NCBI GenBank assembly: GCA_017557505.1
Contig: JAFYYP010000023.1
Coordinates: 1 to 62,217 of the forward strand
Length of the DNA: 62,217 nucleotides
Direction of reading: 5' to 3'
DNA from: Bacillota bacterium
GTDB lineage: Bacteria; Bacillota; Clostridia; Peptostreptococcales; Anaerovoracaceae
In this document: positions 1 to 7,961 of the stretch, in pieces
Layout: each line of letters opens with the position of its first letter
How positions within the stretch are numbered: position 1 is the first letter of the stretch
The notes under the pieces: generated by a model
What the model saw: only the letters and a program-made list of their open reading frames with translations
The model's database searches: none
Told to the model about the DNA's origin: nothing
Made by a program: the position numbers and the translations under genes

Positions 1-1884
1 ACGCCGAACATGTCCCGTTCCGCGTACATCTCCGAGGTTGACCCCGAGAAGTGCGTTGCCTGCGGCAAGTGCGTCGAGGTCTACCCGGCAGGCGCCGTCA
101 GGCTCGGCCAGAAGCTGTGCACGAAGCACGGCCCCGTCGAATATCCGAAGGCCGAACTGCCCGACGACAACAACTGGGGCGAAGACAAGTGGAACTGGGA
201 TTACAAGAACGAGAACGGCGTCATCCAGACCTGGCCCACGGGCACGGCTCCGTGCAAGACGGCCTGCCCGCTGCACATCGCCATCCAGGGCTACATCAAG
301 ATGGCCAGCGAAGGCAAATACAGAGAAGCGCTGGAACTCATCAAGCGCGACAATCCGTTCCCGGCGGTCTGCGGCGCGATCTGCCGCAAGTACTGCGAGG
401 ACGAATGCACGAGAGGAACGATCGACGAGGCTCTCGCCATCGATGACATCAAGGAATTCATCGCGGCGCAGGATCTGAACGCGGAATACCGCTACGTGCC
501 GCCCATGATGTCCAGCACGAGAGAACCCATGGATCAGAAGATCGCCATCATCGGCTCCGGCCCGGCAGGGCTGTCCTGCGCGTATTTCCTCGCGATCGCG
601 GGTTACTCCCCGGTCGTGTTCGAAAAGGACGCGGTGCCCGGCGGCATGATGGTCACCGGCATTCCCAACTTCCGTCTGGAAAAGAGCATCGTCAACGCGG
701 AGATCGATATCCTGCGTGAGATGGGTGTCCAGTTCCGCTGCGGCGTGGAAGTCGGCAAGGACGTTACGATCCAGCAGCTGAGAGACGAAGGCTACAAGGG
801 ATTCTACGTAGCGGTCGGTCTGCAGTACGGCGGCAAGCTCGGCATCCCGGGCGAAGACGCGGCAAACGTCATGCCCGGCGTCGACTATATCAAGATGGTC
901 AACGCAGGTACGGCTGCTCCGCTTTCCGGCAAGGTCGTCGTCATCGGCGGCGGCAACATCGGCGCGGACGTGGCCCGTACGGCTATCCGCCAGGGCGCGG
1001 AAAGCGTCGACCTGTACTGCCTCGAGAGTTATGACGAAATGCCGATGGGCGAAGAAGATCAGGAGCTCTGCAAGGCAGACGGCGTCACCATCCACGACGG
1101 CTGGGGCCAGACGGAGATCCGCACGGAAGACGGCAAGTGCGCCGGCATTTCCTTCCGCAAGTGCGTCAGCGTCAAGAACGCCGAAGGCCGCTTCGATCCG
1201 AAGTTCGACGATTCTGAAACCTGCAGCCAGGATTGCACCACGGTTCTGTACTGCATCGGCCAGAAGGTCGACTGGAAAGAACTGCTCGCGGGCACGAAGG
1301 TCGAATTCAACCGCAACGGCACCGCGATCGTCGACCCGGTCACGCACCAGACGGCTGAGCCCGACATCTTCGCCGGCGGCGACGCCGTTTCCGGCCAGAA
1401 GTTCGTCGTAGACGCGCTGGCCATGGGCCGCGAAGGCGCAGTTTCGCTGCACCGCTTCGTCAACGAGGGTCAGTCCCTCACCATCCACCGCAACACCCGC
1501 CACTTCACGGCGCTCGACAAGGACGATATCGTTCTGCCGCCCGAAGCGTTCAAGAAGCCGGCCCGCGCCCGCAAGGGCTTCGACCCGGCCAAGGTCCGCA
1601 CGATGAGCGACGAACGTCTGAACTTCACGGAGGAGCAGATCAAGTCCGAGGCGAGCAGATGCTTGGAGTGCGGACGCAGCGTCGTGGATACCAACAAGTG
1701 CCTGGGCTGCGGTATGTGCACCGTCCAGTGCAAGTTCGACGCCATCCACCTCGTCCGCTCCATGGGAGACGCTTACTCCAAGATGATCCCGGCAGAGGAC
1801 AAGTTCAAGGGCATCGGCGCCTACGCTGCAAAGCGCGCCATCAAGATCATCAAGAAGAAGGCCGGCGGCAAGACCGGAAAGTAG
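1..1884 (+). CDS. Fe-S/FAD NAD(P)-linked oxidoreductase, GltD-like; 5' end probably outside the window
   Basis: This protein resembles the small subunit of glutamate synthase and related flavin oxidoreductases that move electrons between NAD(P)H and Fe-S clusters. Counting from the ATG at 10, a ferredoxin-like cysteine group lies at residues 15-21. A GltD-type N-terminal Fe-S domain follows, starting with CKTACP and containing further cysteines. Two Rossmann folds come next (GSGPAGLSCAY near 180; GGGNIGAD near 315), then a C-terminal ferredoxin motif (CLGCGMCTVQC). The frame stays open to base 1 and no ribosome binding site precedes the ATG at 10, so the true start is probably upstream. At residue 25 a tyrosine stands where the first ferredoxin motif should have its fourth cysteine. 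The substrate cannot be told from the sequence. Confidence 0.85.
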   Translation, partial: TPNMSRSAYISEVDPEKCVACGKCVEVYPAGAVRLGQKLCTKHGPVEYPKAELPDDNNWGEDKWNWDYKNENGVIQTWPTGTAPCKTACPLHIAIQGYIKMASEGKYREALELIKRDNPFPAVCGAICRKYCEDECTRGTIDEALAIDDIKEFIAAQDLNAEYRYVPPMMSSTREPMDQKIAIIGSGPAGLSCAYFLAIAGYSPVVFEKDAVPGGMMVTGIPNFRLEKSIVNAEIDILREMGVQFRCGVEVGKDVTIQQLRDEGYKGFYVAVGLQYGGKLGIPGEDAANVMPGVDYIKMVNAGTAAPLSGKVVVIGGGNIGADVARTAIRQGAESVDLYCLESYDEMPMGEEDQELCKADGVTIHDGWGQTEIRTEDGKCAGISFRKCVSVKNAEGRFDPKFDDSETCSQDCTTVLYCIGQKVDWKELLAGTKVEFNRNGTAIVDPVTHQTAEPDIFAGGDAVSGQKFVVDALAMGREGAVSLHRFVNEGQSLTIHRNTRHFTALDKDDIVLPPEAFKKPARARKGFDPAKVRTMSDERLNFTEEQIKSEASRCLECGRSVVDTNKCLGCGMCTVQCKFDAIHLVRSMGDAYSKMIPAEDKFKGIGAYAAKRAIKIIKKKAGGKTGK

Positions 1885-1897
1885 GAGGGAGCAAATC

Positions 1898-2086
1898 ATG
1901 ACAAATCAGGAAATGCGCCAGATCAGAGACCGGTACAACGTAAGCCTGTTCAAGATCAACTATAAATCGGGCGTCCATTACGGCGTCATTGAGGATTTCT
2001 TCAACGGAAAGACCGAAGATCTCTCCGAAAAGGACCGCGAGCGCATCGAAAAGGTGCTTGCGGCGGAAAAGAAGAAGAATAAGTAG
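1898..2086 (+). CDS. 62-residue conserved-type hypothetical protein
   Basis: This is a short charged protein of 62 residues that I do not recognise. A strong ribosome binding site (AGGAGGG) precedes its ATG, and it sits 13 bases after the oxidoreductase and 12 bases before the ECF S-component, so it is very likely translated from the same mRNA. Residues 4-50 (EMRQIRDRYNV ... GVIEDFFNGK) could form short helices like a small DNA-binding fold, but that is only an impression. It ends in a lysine-rich tail. Confidence 0.6.
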   Translation: MTNQEMRQIRDRYNVSLFKINYKSGVHYGVIEDFFNGKTEDLSEKDRERIEKVLAAEKKKNK

Positions 2087-2098
2087 GGGGTGAGCCAA

Positions 2099-2647
2099 AT
2101 GAAAAATACACCTGTAAAGAGCATCGTGGCCATCGCCATCGGTGCGGCACTGTTCTTTGTTCTGGGACGCTTTGTCGCGATCCCCAGCCCGGTGCCTAAC
2201 ACGAACATCTCCGTGCAGTACGGCCTGCTGGCGCTGATGGGCGCTGCGTTCGGCCCGTTCGTTGCGCTGGTGGCAGGCTTCATCGGCCATGCGCTCATCG
2301 ACTTCAGCTATGGCTGGGGCATCTGGTGGAGCTGGGTCATCGCGTCTGCCGTGTTCGGCTTCATCGTCGGCGTCAGCAAGAACCACGTCAAACTGGCGAC
2401 TGAGAAGTTCGACAGAAGAAAGATCGTGACCTTCAACGTATATCAGGTCATCGGGCATGTCCTCGCATGGATCGTCATCGCGCCGGTGCTCGACATCGTG
2501 ATGTACGCCGAGCCCTGGAATAAAGTATTCCTGCAGGGTGCTGTCGCAGCGATCGCGAACATCGTGACCACCGCCATCGTTGGCACCATCCTGTGCGCTG
2601 CCTACTCCGCGGCCAAGCCCAAGAAGGACAGTCTCGAGAAGAAATAA
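2099..2647 (+). CDS. ECF transporter S component, UPF0397 family
   Basis: This is the substrate-binding membrane subunit of an energy-coupling factor importer for a vitamin or similar micronutrient. The 182-residue protein has about five hydrophobic segments and matches the UPF0397 pattern, including an N-terminal IAIGAALFFVLGRF segment and the central VQYGLLALMGAAFGP. I chose ATG 2099 because AGGGGGTGA lies about six bases upstream; a GTG at 2090 would add three residues but overlaps that ribosome binding site. The next two genes supply the ATPases and the coupling subunit, so the whole transporter is encoded here. The substrate is not evident. Confidence 0.85.
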   Translation: MKNTPVKSIVAIAIGAALFFVLGRFVAIPSPVPNTNISVQYGLLALMGAAFGPFVALVAGFIGHALIDFSYGWGIWWSWVIASAVFGFIVGVSKNHVKLATEKFDRRKIVTFNVYQVIGHVLAWIVIAPVLDIVMYAEPWNKVFLQGAVAAIANIVTTAIVGTILCAAYSAAKPKKDSLEKK

Positions 2648-2653
2648 AGAACG

Positions 2654-4363
2654 TTGGAACCTATCATTTCCTTTAAAAACTTCGGATTCAAGTATACCGT
2701 ACAGAAAGAACCGACGCTGTACGATATCGATCTGGATATCTATCCCGGCCAGAAGGTCCTCATCGCAGGGCCTTCCGGCTGCGGCAAATCGACGCTTGCT
2801 TCGTGCCTCAACGGACTGGCGCCGTTTTCGTATGAGGGTGAATACACCGGCAGCCTGAAGGTCAAGGGCGTCGAGGCCCGCGACAGCGGCATCTTTGCGC
2901 GCTCCAAGGTGATCGGCACGGTGCTGCAGGATTCCGACGCGCAGTTCGTCGGCCTTTCCGTGGCCGAAGACATTGCGTTCGCGCTTGAAAACGACGAAGT
3001 TCCTGTGGACGAGATGAAGCAGAGGGTGCAGGACGTCGCAGAACTCGTCGACGTCAGCGGACATCTGGAGCATGCGCCGTACGAACTGTCCGGCGGACAG
3101 AAGCAGAGAGTGTCGCTCGCAGGCGTACTCGTGGACGACGTGGACGTACTGCTGTTCGACGAGCCGCTGGCCAACCTGGATCCTGCGACAGGCCAAAGCG
3201 CTATCGAACTCATCGACCGCATCTGGAAAGACAACAACAAGACGGTGATCATCATCGAACACCGTCTCGAAGACGTGCTGCACTGCGACGTGGACCGGGT
3301 CATCCTGATGGACGAAGGCCGCATCATCGCGGACGCCACGCCGGAAGAGCTGCTGTGCAGCGACCTGCTGCAGAAGACCGGTATCCGCGAACCGCTGTAT
3401 ATCACAGCGCTGAAATATGCTGGCCTGACCGTATCGCCGGATATGCATCCGGCGCACATCGAAACGCTGACCCTGACGGAGGCCCAGAAGGAGAAGGTAT
3501 GCGAATGGTTCGACCGGGCAGCCCGCCCGGAAAAACCGAAGACCGGAGATCCTCTGCTCGAGGCGGACGGCGTGACGTTTACCTATTCCGGCGGCCACAA
3601 GGCGCTCGAGGACATCTCGTTCACGATCCGTAAGGGCGAGATGACGGCCATCGCGGGGCGCAACGGCGCAGGCAAATCCACGATGTGCAAGCTGATCTGC
3701 GGTTTCGAGACACAGCAGGAAGGCAAGATCCTTCTGAAAGGGGAGAACGCGGCGGATCTGAGCATCAAGGAGCGCGGGGAGCACGTGGGCTACGTGATGC
3801 AGAACCCGAACCAGATGATCTCCAAGGTGTTCATCAAGGACGAAGTCGGTCTGGGGCTCTCGCTGCGCGGCAGACCGCAGGAAGAGATCGACGAGGCGGT
3901 CGACGCGGCGCTGGCGACCTGCAGCCTGTCCCCGTTCGTGGACTGGCCGATCTCCGCCCTGAGCTACGGGCAGAAGAAGCGCGTCACGATCGCGTCCATT
4001 CTGACGCTCAAACCCGACATGATCATGCTGGACGAACCGACCGCGGGCCAGGATTTCCGCCGCTACACGGAGATCATGGAATTCCTGGAGCAGGTCAACC
4101 GCTCCGGGGTCACCGTGCTGCTTATCACGCACGACATGCACCTGATGCTGGAGTACTGTGACCGGGCTCTCGTCTTTTCGGATGGCCGTCTGCTGGCGGA
4201 CGATACGCCGGCGGCCGTGCTGAGCGATCCGGACCTGATCCGGGCAGCCAGCTTAAAGAAAACGTCTTTATACGATCTCGCCGGCCTTTGCGGCATCTCT
4301 GACGCGAAGGAGTTCACGGCGCGCTTTATCGAGTGCGACAGAAAGGCAAGGCGGGGCTTATGA
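2654..4363 (+). CDS. ECF transporter ATP-binding protein with two fused ATPase domains
   Basis: This is the ATP-hydrolysing part of the ECF importer. Two complete ABC domains lie in one chain of 569 residues. The first has its Walker A (GPSGCGKST) at 39-47, signature LSGGQKQR near 145 and Walker B LLFDEP near 167. The second has Walker A (GRNGAGKST) near 335-343, an altered signature LSYGQKKR near 435 and Walker B IMLDEP near 457. It therefore replaces the separate EcfA1 and EcfA2 of many species. The start is a TTG seven bases after the S-component stop, with only a weak ribosome binding site, so coupling to the upstream gene is likely. Its end overlaps the start of the T component by four bases. 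Confidence 0.9.
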   Translation: MEPIISFKNFGFKYTVQKEPTLYDIDLDIYPGQKVLIAGPSGCGKSTLASCLNGLAPFSYEGEYTGSLKVKGVEARDSGIFARSKVIGTVLQDSDAQFVGLSVAEDIAFALENDEVPVDEMKQRVQDVAELVDVSGHLEHAPYELSGGQKQRVSLAGVLVDDVDVLLFDEPLANLDPATGQSAIELIDRIWKDNNKTVIIIEHRLEDVLHCDVDRVILMDEGRIIADATPEELLCSDLLQKTGIREPLYITALKYAGLTVSPDMHPAHIETLTLTEAQKEKVCEWFDRAARPEKPKTGDPLLEADGVTFTYSGGHKALEDISFTIRKGEMTAIAGRNGAGKSTMCKLICGFETQQEGKILLKGENAADLSIKERGEHVGYVMQNPNQMISKVFIKDEVGLGLSLRGRPQEEIDEAVDAALATCSLSPFVDWPISALSYGQKKRVTIASILTLKPDMIMLDEPTAGQDFRRYTEIMEFLEQVNRSGVTVLLITHDMHLMLEYCDRALVFSDGRLLADDTPAAVLSDPDLIRAASLKKTSLYDLAGLCGISDAKEFTARFIECDRKARRGL

Positions 4364-5190
4364 TGAACATTTTCAATTACATCGAAAGAAAGTCCCCCGT
4401 GCACGCCATGACGGGCGCCTCCAAGCTCGTATGCCTGCTGCTGTGGTCGTTCGGCGCGATGTCGAGCTTCGATCCGCGCTACCTGTTCGCGCTGTTCGTG
4501 ATCGCAGTCATCCTGTTCAGGATCTCGAAGATCCGCGTCGCGGACATCCGCTTCATGCTGTGGTTCACGCTCGCGTTCTGCATCCTGAACAACGTGCTGA
4601 TCTTCCTGTTCTCGCCGCAGCACGGCACGGAGATCTACGGCACGTATCACGAGATCGTGCACATCGCAGGCCGCTACACGCTGACGTGGGAGCAGCTGCT
4701 GTATCACCTGAACGTCTTCCTGAAGTATCTGGCGACGATCCCCATCGTGCTATTGTTCGTGACCACGACAGAGCCGAGCGAATTCGCGTCGTCGCTCAAC
4801 CGCATCGGCGTGAATTACAAGATCGCGTATTCTGTTTCGCTGGCGCTGCGCTACATTCCGGATATCCAGCGCGAATACCACGATATCACGCTGTCGCTGC
4901 AGGCGAGGGGTGTCGAGATGTCGAAGAAGGCGTCGCTCGGGTCGCGTCTGAAGACGACTTCGGGTACGCTGGTGCCGCTGATCCTTTCGAGCATGGACCG
5001 CATCGAAGTGATCTCGAACGCCATGGAGCTGCGCAGTTTCGGCAAGAATAAAAAACGCACCTGGTACCGGGACCGCAAGTTTACGGCCTGGGACTTCGGC
5101 GCGATGCTGCTGGGGTTGGCGGTGCTGCTGGTGTCGATCTGGCTGACCTCCTTCGTCAACGGCGGCAGATATTATAATCCTTTTGTGTAA
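4360..5190 (+). CDS. ecfT: ECF transporter transmembrane coupling protein (EcfT)
   Basis: EcfT is the membrane scaffold that links the two ATPase domains to the S component. The protein has several hydrophobic helices and a cytoplasmic coupling region with the family's Ala-Arg-Gly motif (LQARGVEM, near residue 180). The ATG at 4360 forms an ATGA overlap with the stop of the ATPase gene, a sign of translational coupling, with a G-rich ribosome binding site just upstream. A GTG at 4333 would give a longer N-terminus but is less likely. It is the last gene of the operon; a structured repeat follows. Confidence 0.88.
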   Translation: MMNIFNYIERKSPVHAMTGASKLVCLLLWSFGAMSSFDPRYLFALFVIAVILFRISKIRVADIRFMLWFTLAFCILNNVLIFLFSPQHGTEIYGTYHEIVHIAGRYTLTWEQLLYHLNVFLKYLATIPIVLLFVTTTEPSEFASSLNRIGVNYKIAYSVSLALRYIPDIQREYHDITLSLQARGVEMSKKASLGSRLKTTSGTLVPLILSSMDRIEVISNAMELRSFGKNKKRTWYRDRKFTAWDFGAMLLGLAVLLVSIWLTSFVNGGRYYNPFV

Positions 5191-5192
5191 GA

Positions 5193-5298
5193 TACGGGGA
5201 CGGTCTTCGGACCGGGCAAACACGCTCGGCCCGCTCTGTCGCTTCGCTCCGGCGCTTGCAGACGACCTCGCTTAGTTTACCCGGCTCCTCAGCCCGTA
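5193..5298. repeat. Structured repeat, copy A (second copy at 27195-27303)
   Basis: This stretch lies between two convergent genes. It has an outer inverted repeat (TACGGG 5193-5198 with CCCGTA 5293-5298) and an inner stem (CCGGGCAAAC 5212-5221 with GTTTACCCGG 5275-5284, one mismatch). Blocks TCGGACC, ACGCTCG, TCGCTTCGCTC, CCTCGCTTA and GGCTCCTC occur in the same order and at nearly the same spacing in copy B, while the stem arms differ in sequence and remain complementary. It has no T-run and so is not a normal terminator. The function is unknown; a structured RNA or a palindromic repeat family is possible. Confidence 0.75.
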
Positions 5299-5327
5299 CT
5301 TTAAAATATGGGAACTGTTCGCCTGTT

Positions 5328-5972
5328 TTATTCTTTCTTTTTAGCGCCTAAAAGAAGATACAGAATCACAAAGACGGCCAGTAAAACTCCTATGAGGATG
5401 GCGCAGTTGCGGAAAAAGACTTCCGGCATGACCCGGATGATCTGGTCGGTATCGGGGTCGAAGACCCAATTGGTCTTGCCCGGGAAAAAGATCTTGTGAA
5501 AAGCGGTGAAGGCGCGGTCGAAATCGCTCGCCATAAATGCGCCGAAACCGCCGAACAGCGCGATAATGCCTATCGCCGCCCAGAAAGAAGGCCCGCGGCC
5601 TGCCAACGCAGCAGGCTGCGTTTTTTTATGCTTGTACAGAAAAAGCAGGATGAGCAGGGCAATGCCGGTCAATGCGAAGATCCACAGGTCCAGATGGAAC
5701 AGAAATCTGCAGTCCGCGAAGTGGCTTTTTCCGGATTCGGACCAGGCGAGTTCGCCCGTCTTGAATTCCGTGCCTTTCAGCAGGAAGTCCATAACGTCGT
5801 CGAATGCCTCCCGGATCTGTTCGTGCGTCCAACCTGTCTTGCCGGGCATATCCAGCGCATCGATGTGGGCATAGTAAAACGGACGTACGCAGATCGGCGC
5901 GGCGATGGACGCGCTGATCGCGAACAGCGCCAGCAGGATGGCTATGAAAATGGAGAACGGTTTTCTTGTCAT
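5328..5972 (-). CDS. Integral membrane protein, TIGR01906/DUF1461 family
   Basis: This 214-residue membrane protein belongs to the TIGR01906 (DUF1461) family of Gram-positive bacteria, whose cellular role is not established. It has an N-terminal hydrophobic segment (residues about 7-28), a soluble extracytoplasmic part, and three more hydrophobic segments near 95, 130 and 190, ending in a basic tail. It begins two bases after the stop of the lysoplasmalogenase-like gene on the same strand, so the two form an operon. It converges with ecfT across the repeat at 5193-5298. Confidence 0.75.
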   Translation of the reverse strand: MTRKPFSIFIAILLALFAISASIAAPICVRPFYYAHIDALDMPGKTGWTHEQIREAFDDVMDFLLKGTEFKTGELAWSESGKSHFADCRFLFHLDLWIFALTGIALLILLFLYKHKKTQPAALAGRGPSFWAAIGIIALFGGFGAFMASDFDRAFTAFHKIFFPGKTNWVFDPDTDQIIRVMPEVFFRNCAILIGVLLAVFVILYLLLGAKKKE

Positions 5973-5973
5973 A

Positions 5974-6597
5974 TCAGTTTTTCGTATAGGCAGACGTGCG
6001 GATCAACACCTGTCCGGGCAGATAGAAGCCCCACATTGCAACGTTCGCAAAGCGCTGCAGCGCCTCGCCTCCGGCACCGGGCATATTGTGCAGCCCCACA
6101 CAGAGGTCGCAGCAGAAGAACAGGGCAAGGCCGGCGGCAAACAGGATCCATTTGCGCTTCGGGTCGCGCTTTGCACAGCCGACCGCCTGCACGAGATTGC
6201 AGGCGAACAGAGTGATGTAGGCAGCGGCAAGCGCCTCCGTCAGGCCGAAGCCGTAGCTCGTATAGACGGCCAGGCCTGCGGCGATGGGCAGCAGGAACAT
6301 CAGGATCCGGGCCCGGGAACCGTCCTTCACCTGCAGGCGGACGGCGTACAGGATCTGTACGCCCAGAAAGCAGGCGATGCCGGCAACGTACCAACGGTCC
6401 AGCACGAGCAGGAATATGTCCGCGATCATTGTGAGGATCAGCGCGAAGCTGACGGTCTTCTCGCGGAAATCCAGCGCGGACAGGGCCAGCAGCAGGATGG
6501 CGGCGAACTTCACCGGCGTGCTGTTTCCAACGCTGAAAAGGTCCATCCCCATGAAAACCAGGTATAAAACTGTTTCTGCTGCGATCAGCTTCTTCAT
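5974..6597 (-). CDS. Lysoplasmalogenase-like membrane protein, YhhN/TMEM86 family
   Basis: The family includes enzymes that hydrolyse the vinyl-ether bond of lysoplasmalogens, which are abundant in many anaerobic Clostridia. The protein is 207 residues with about seven or eight hydrophobic segments, as expected. I chose the ATG at 6597 because AGAGGATG lies just upstream; an in-frame ATG at 6645 would add 16 residues that overlap the promoter region. It is the first gene of a two-gene - strand unit with the TIGR01906 protein. It is divergent from the LuxC-type reductase, and a possible -10 (TACAAT) on the - strand lies at 6619-6624. Confidence 0.75.
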   Translation of the reverse strand: MKKLIAAETVLYLVFMGMDLFSVGNSTPVKFAAILLLALSALDFREKTVSFALILTMIADIFLLVLDRWYVAGIACFLGVQILYAVRLQVKDGSRARILMFLLPIAAGLAVYTSYGFGLTEALAAAYITLFACNLVQAVGCAKRDPKRKWILFAAGLALFFCCDLCVGLHNMPGAGGEALQRFANVAMWGFYLPGQVLIRTSAYTKN

Positions 6598-6632
6598 CGT
6601 ACATCCTCTGCTGATTTCATTGTAACACAGTT

Positions 6633-6661
6633 TTGCGTACAGCATGATTTTATAGTATAAT
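6633..6661 (+). promoter_or_regulatory. Promoter for the LuxC-type reductase
   Basis: A perfect -10 box TATAAT lies at 6656-6661 with a partial -35 box TTGCGT at 6633-6638, 17 bases apart. The leader runs about 40 bases to a GAGGAGG ribosome binding site and the ATG at 6706. Confidence 0.6.
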
Positions 6662-6705
6662 AACTATAATTAACGAAAACGAACGATCGAGGAGGTTTGT
6701 GATCG

Positions 6706-7923
6706 ATGGATATCATGGAACTGAAGGAACTGCGCAAGAAGCTGCATAAGACGCTGAACGGCCCCGCCCTGCCCGTCAATGTGGTGATCGACGCAGTGGA
6801 CATCCTTGTCCGGGAAATGCAGAGCGGCGTATACGTCGACCTGCTCGGTGACTACGACGTAGGCGCCTATCCCGAACGGCTGTCCCTCACGACAAAACAG
6901 CTGGGCAGCAGAACGCTGATGAAGCGTCTGGAAGACGAACTGCCTCCTCTGGCCGAAACGCCGGAGCTGACCCGTCAGAGAGCGCCTCTGGGCGTGCTCC
7001 TGCACATCGCGGCAGGCAATACGGACGTACTGCCCGTCTTCACCGTGCTGGAAGGCCTCATTACAGGCAACATCAACATCGTCAAACTTCCTTCTCATGA
7101 CGGCGGCCTCACGGAGAAGCTGGTCAACATCCTGATCCATCTCGAGCCCCGTCTGGAAGAGTATATCTATCTGATCAACACCCCGTCCTCCGACGTGGAG
7201 ACGCTGAAGGCGCTGGCCGAGATGTCCAATGCCGTCGTAGTCTGGGGCGGCAACGATGCGGTCCGCGCGATCCGCTGCCTGACAGAACCCGATACGAAGA
7301 TCATCGAGTGGGGCCACAAGCTGAGCTTCGCCTATCTGACCGGCGATTTCCTGCACTGGAACATCGATTCGGAACTCGAAGGCCTGGCGCGCCACATCTT
7401 CCGCACGCAGCAGCTGCTCACGTCCAGCTGCCAGGTCATCTATCTGGATACGGACGACCCCGATCTGCAGCAGCAGTTCTGCGCACGCTTCCTGCCGCTC
7501 ATGGAGAAGGAATTCGAGACGGACCACGTCAACGAGAGCGAGATCACCCGCGACACGCTGAAGCGCTTTGCCGCCAGAAGAGAAGAAAGAGCGACCCTTC
7601 CGACGGAGAAAGAGTACAAAGCCGCGATGTGCCGGATCACCGCCTGCGAAGACCAGGCGCTGGAGACGTCCGACCGCTTCGGCCACGTGCTGGTCAAGCG
7701 CCTGCCCCGCGACGAGATCGTTTCGGTGCTTTCTCCCTACAACGGCTACCTGCATACGGCAGGCGTGCTGCAGGGCGATGCCCGCGTCCGCGAACTGCTG
7801 ATCCGCGCAGGCGTCAACCGCATCACGAAGCTGTCCGACATGTCCAAGTACTTCAACGAGGAAGCGCACGACGGCATGTTCCCGCTCGCGCAATATACCC
7901 GCATCGTAGATATTCAGAAATAG
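6706..7923 (+). CDS. Acyl-CoA reductase, LuxC family
   Basis: LuxC-type enzymes reduce activated fatty acyl groups to aldehydes with NADPH and belong to the aldehyde dehydrogenase superfamily. The 405-residue protein has the family's central pattern (IAAGNTDVLP near 101-110, GNINIVKLPS near 121-130) and a probable catalytic cysteine at 242 in TSSCQV. A GAGGAGG ribosome binding site supports the ATG at 6706. No LuxE, LuxD or luciferase gene is nearby, so this is an orphan reductase as often seen in Clostridia; the natural substrate is unknown. A terminator follows directly. Confidence 0.8.
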   Translation: MDIMELKELRKKLHKTLNGPALPVNVVIDAVDILVREMQSGVYVDLLGDYDVGAYPERLSLTTKQLGSRTLMKRLEDELPPLAETPELTRQRAPLGVLLHIAAGNTDVLPVFTVLEGLITGNINIVKLPSHDGGLTEKLVNILIHLEPRLEEYIYLINTPSSDVETLKALAEMSNAVVVWGGNDAVRAIRCLTEPDTKIIEWGHKLSFAYLTGDFLHWNIDSELEGLARHIFRTQQLLTSSCQVIYLDTDDPDLQQQFCARFLPLMEKEFETDHVNESEITRDTLKRFAARREERATLPTEKEYKAAMCRITACEDQALETSDRFGHVLVKRLPRDEIVSVLSPYNGYLHTAGVLQGDARVRELLIRAGVNRITKLSDMSKYFNEEAHDGMFPLAQYTRIVDIQK

Positions 7924-7930
7924 CCTTTTC

Positions 7931-7957
7931 AGCGGCCCGGTACGGGCCGCTTTTTTT
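7931..7957 (+). terminator. Rho-independent terminator after the LuxC-type gene
   Basis: A 9-bp G+C-rich stem (AGCGGCCCG with CGGGCCGCT, loop GTA) is followed by a run of seven T. The next start codon is at 7962, only four bases beyond the T-run. Confidence 0.85.
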
Positions 7958-7961
7958 GCTT

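Noticed and set aside
1850-4141. A 763-codon open frame on the - strand
   Set aside because: It is antisense to the ECF S-component and ATPase genes and shows the same low-complexity composition as other shadows.
5193-5298. Ordinary bidirectional terminator between the convergent genes
   Set aside because: There is no T-run on either side, the loop is over 50 bases, and the second copy is not between convergent genes.
7308-7961. Upstream extension of the TIR-propeller reading frame
   Set aside because: It runs inside the LuxC-type gene in another frame and crosses a terminator; the TIR fold starts at 7962.
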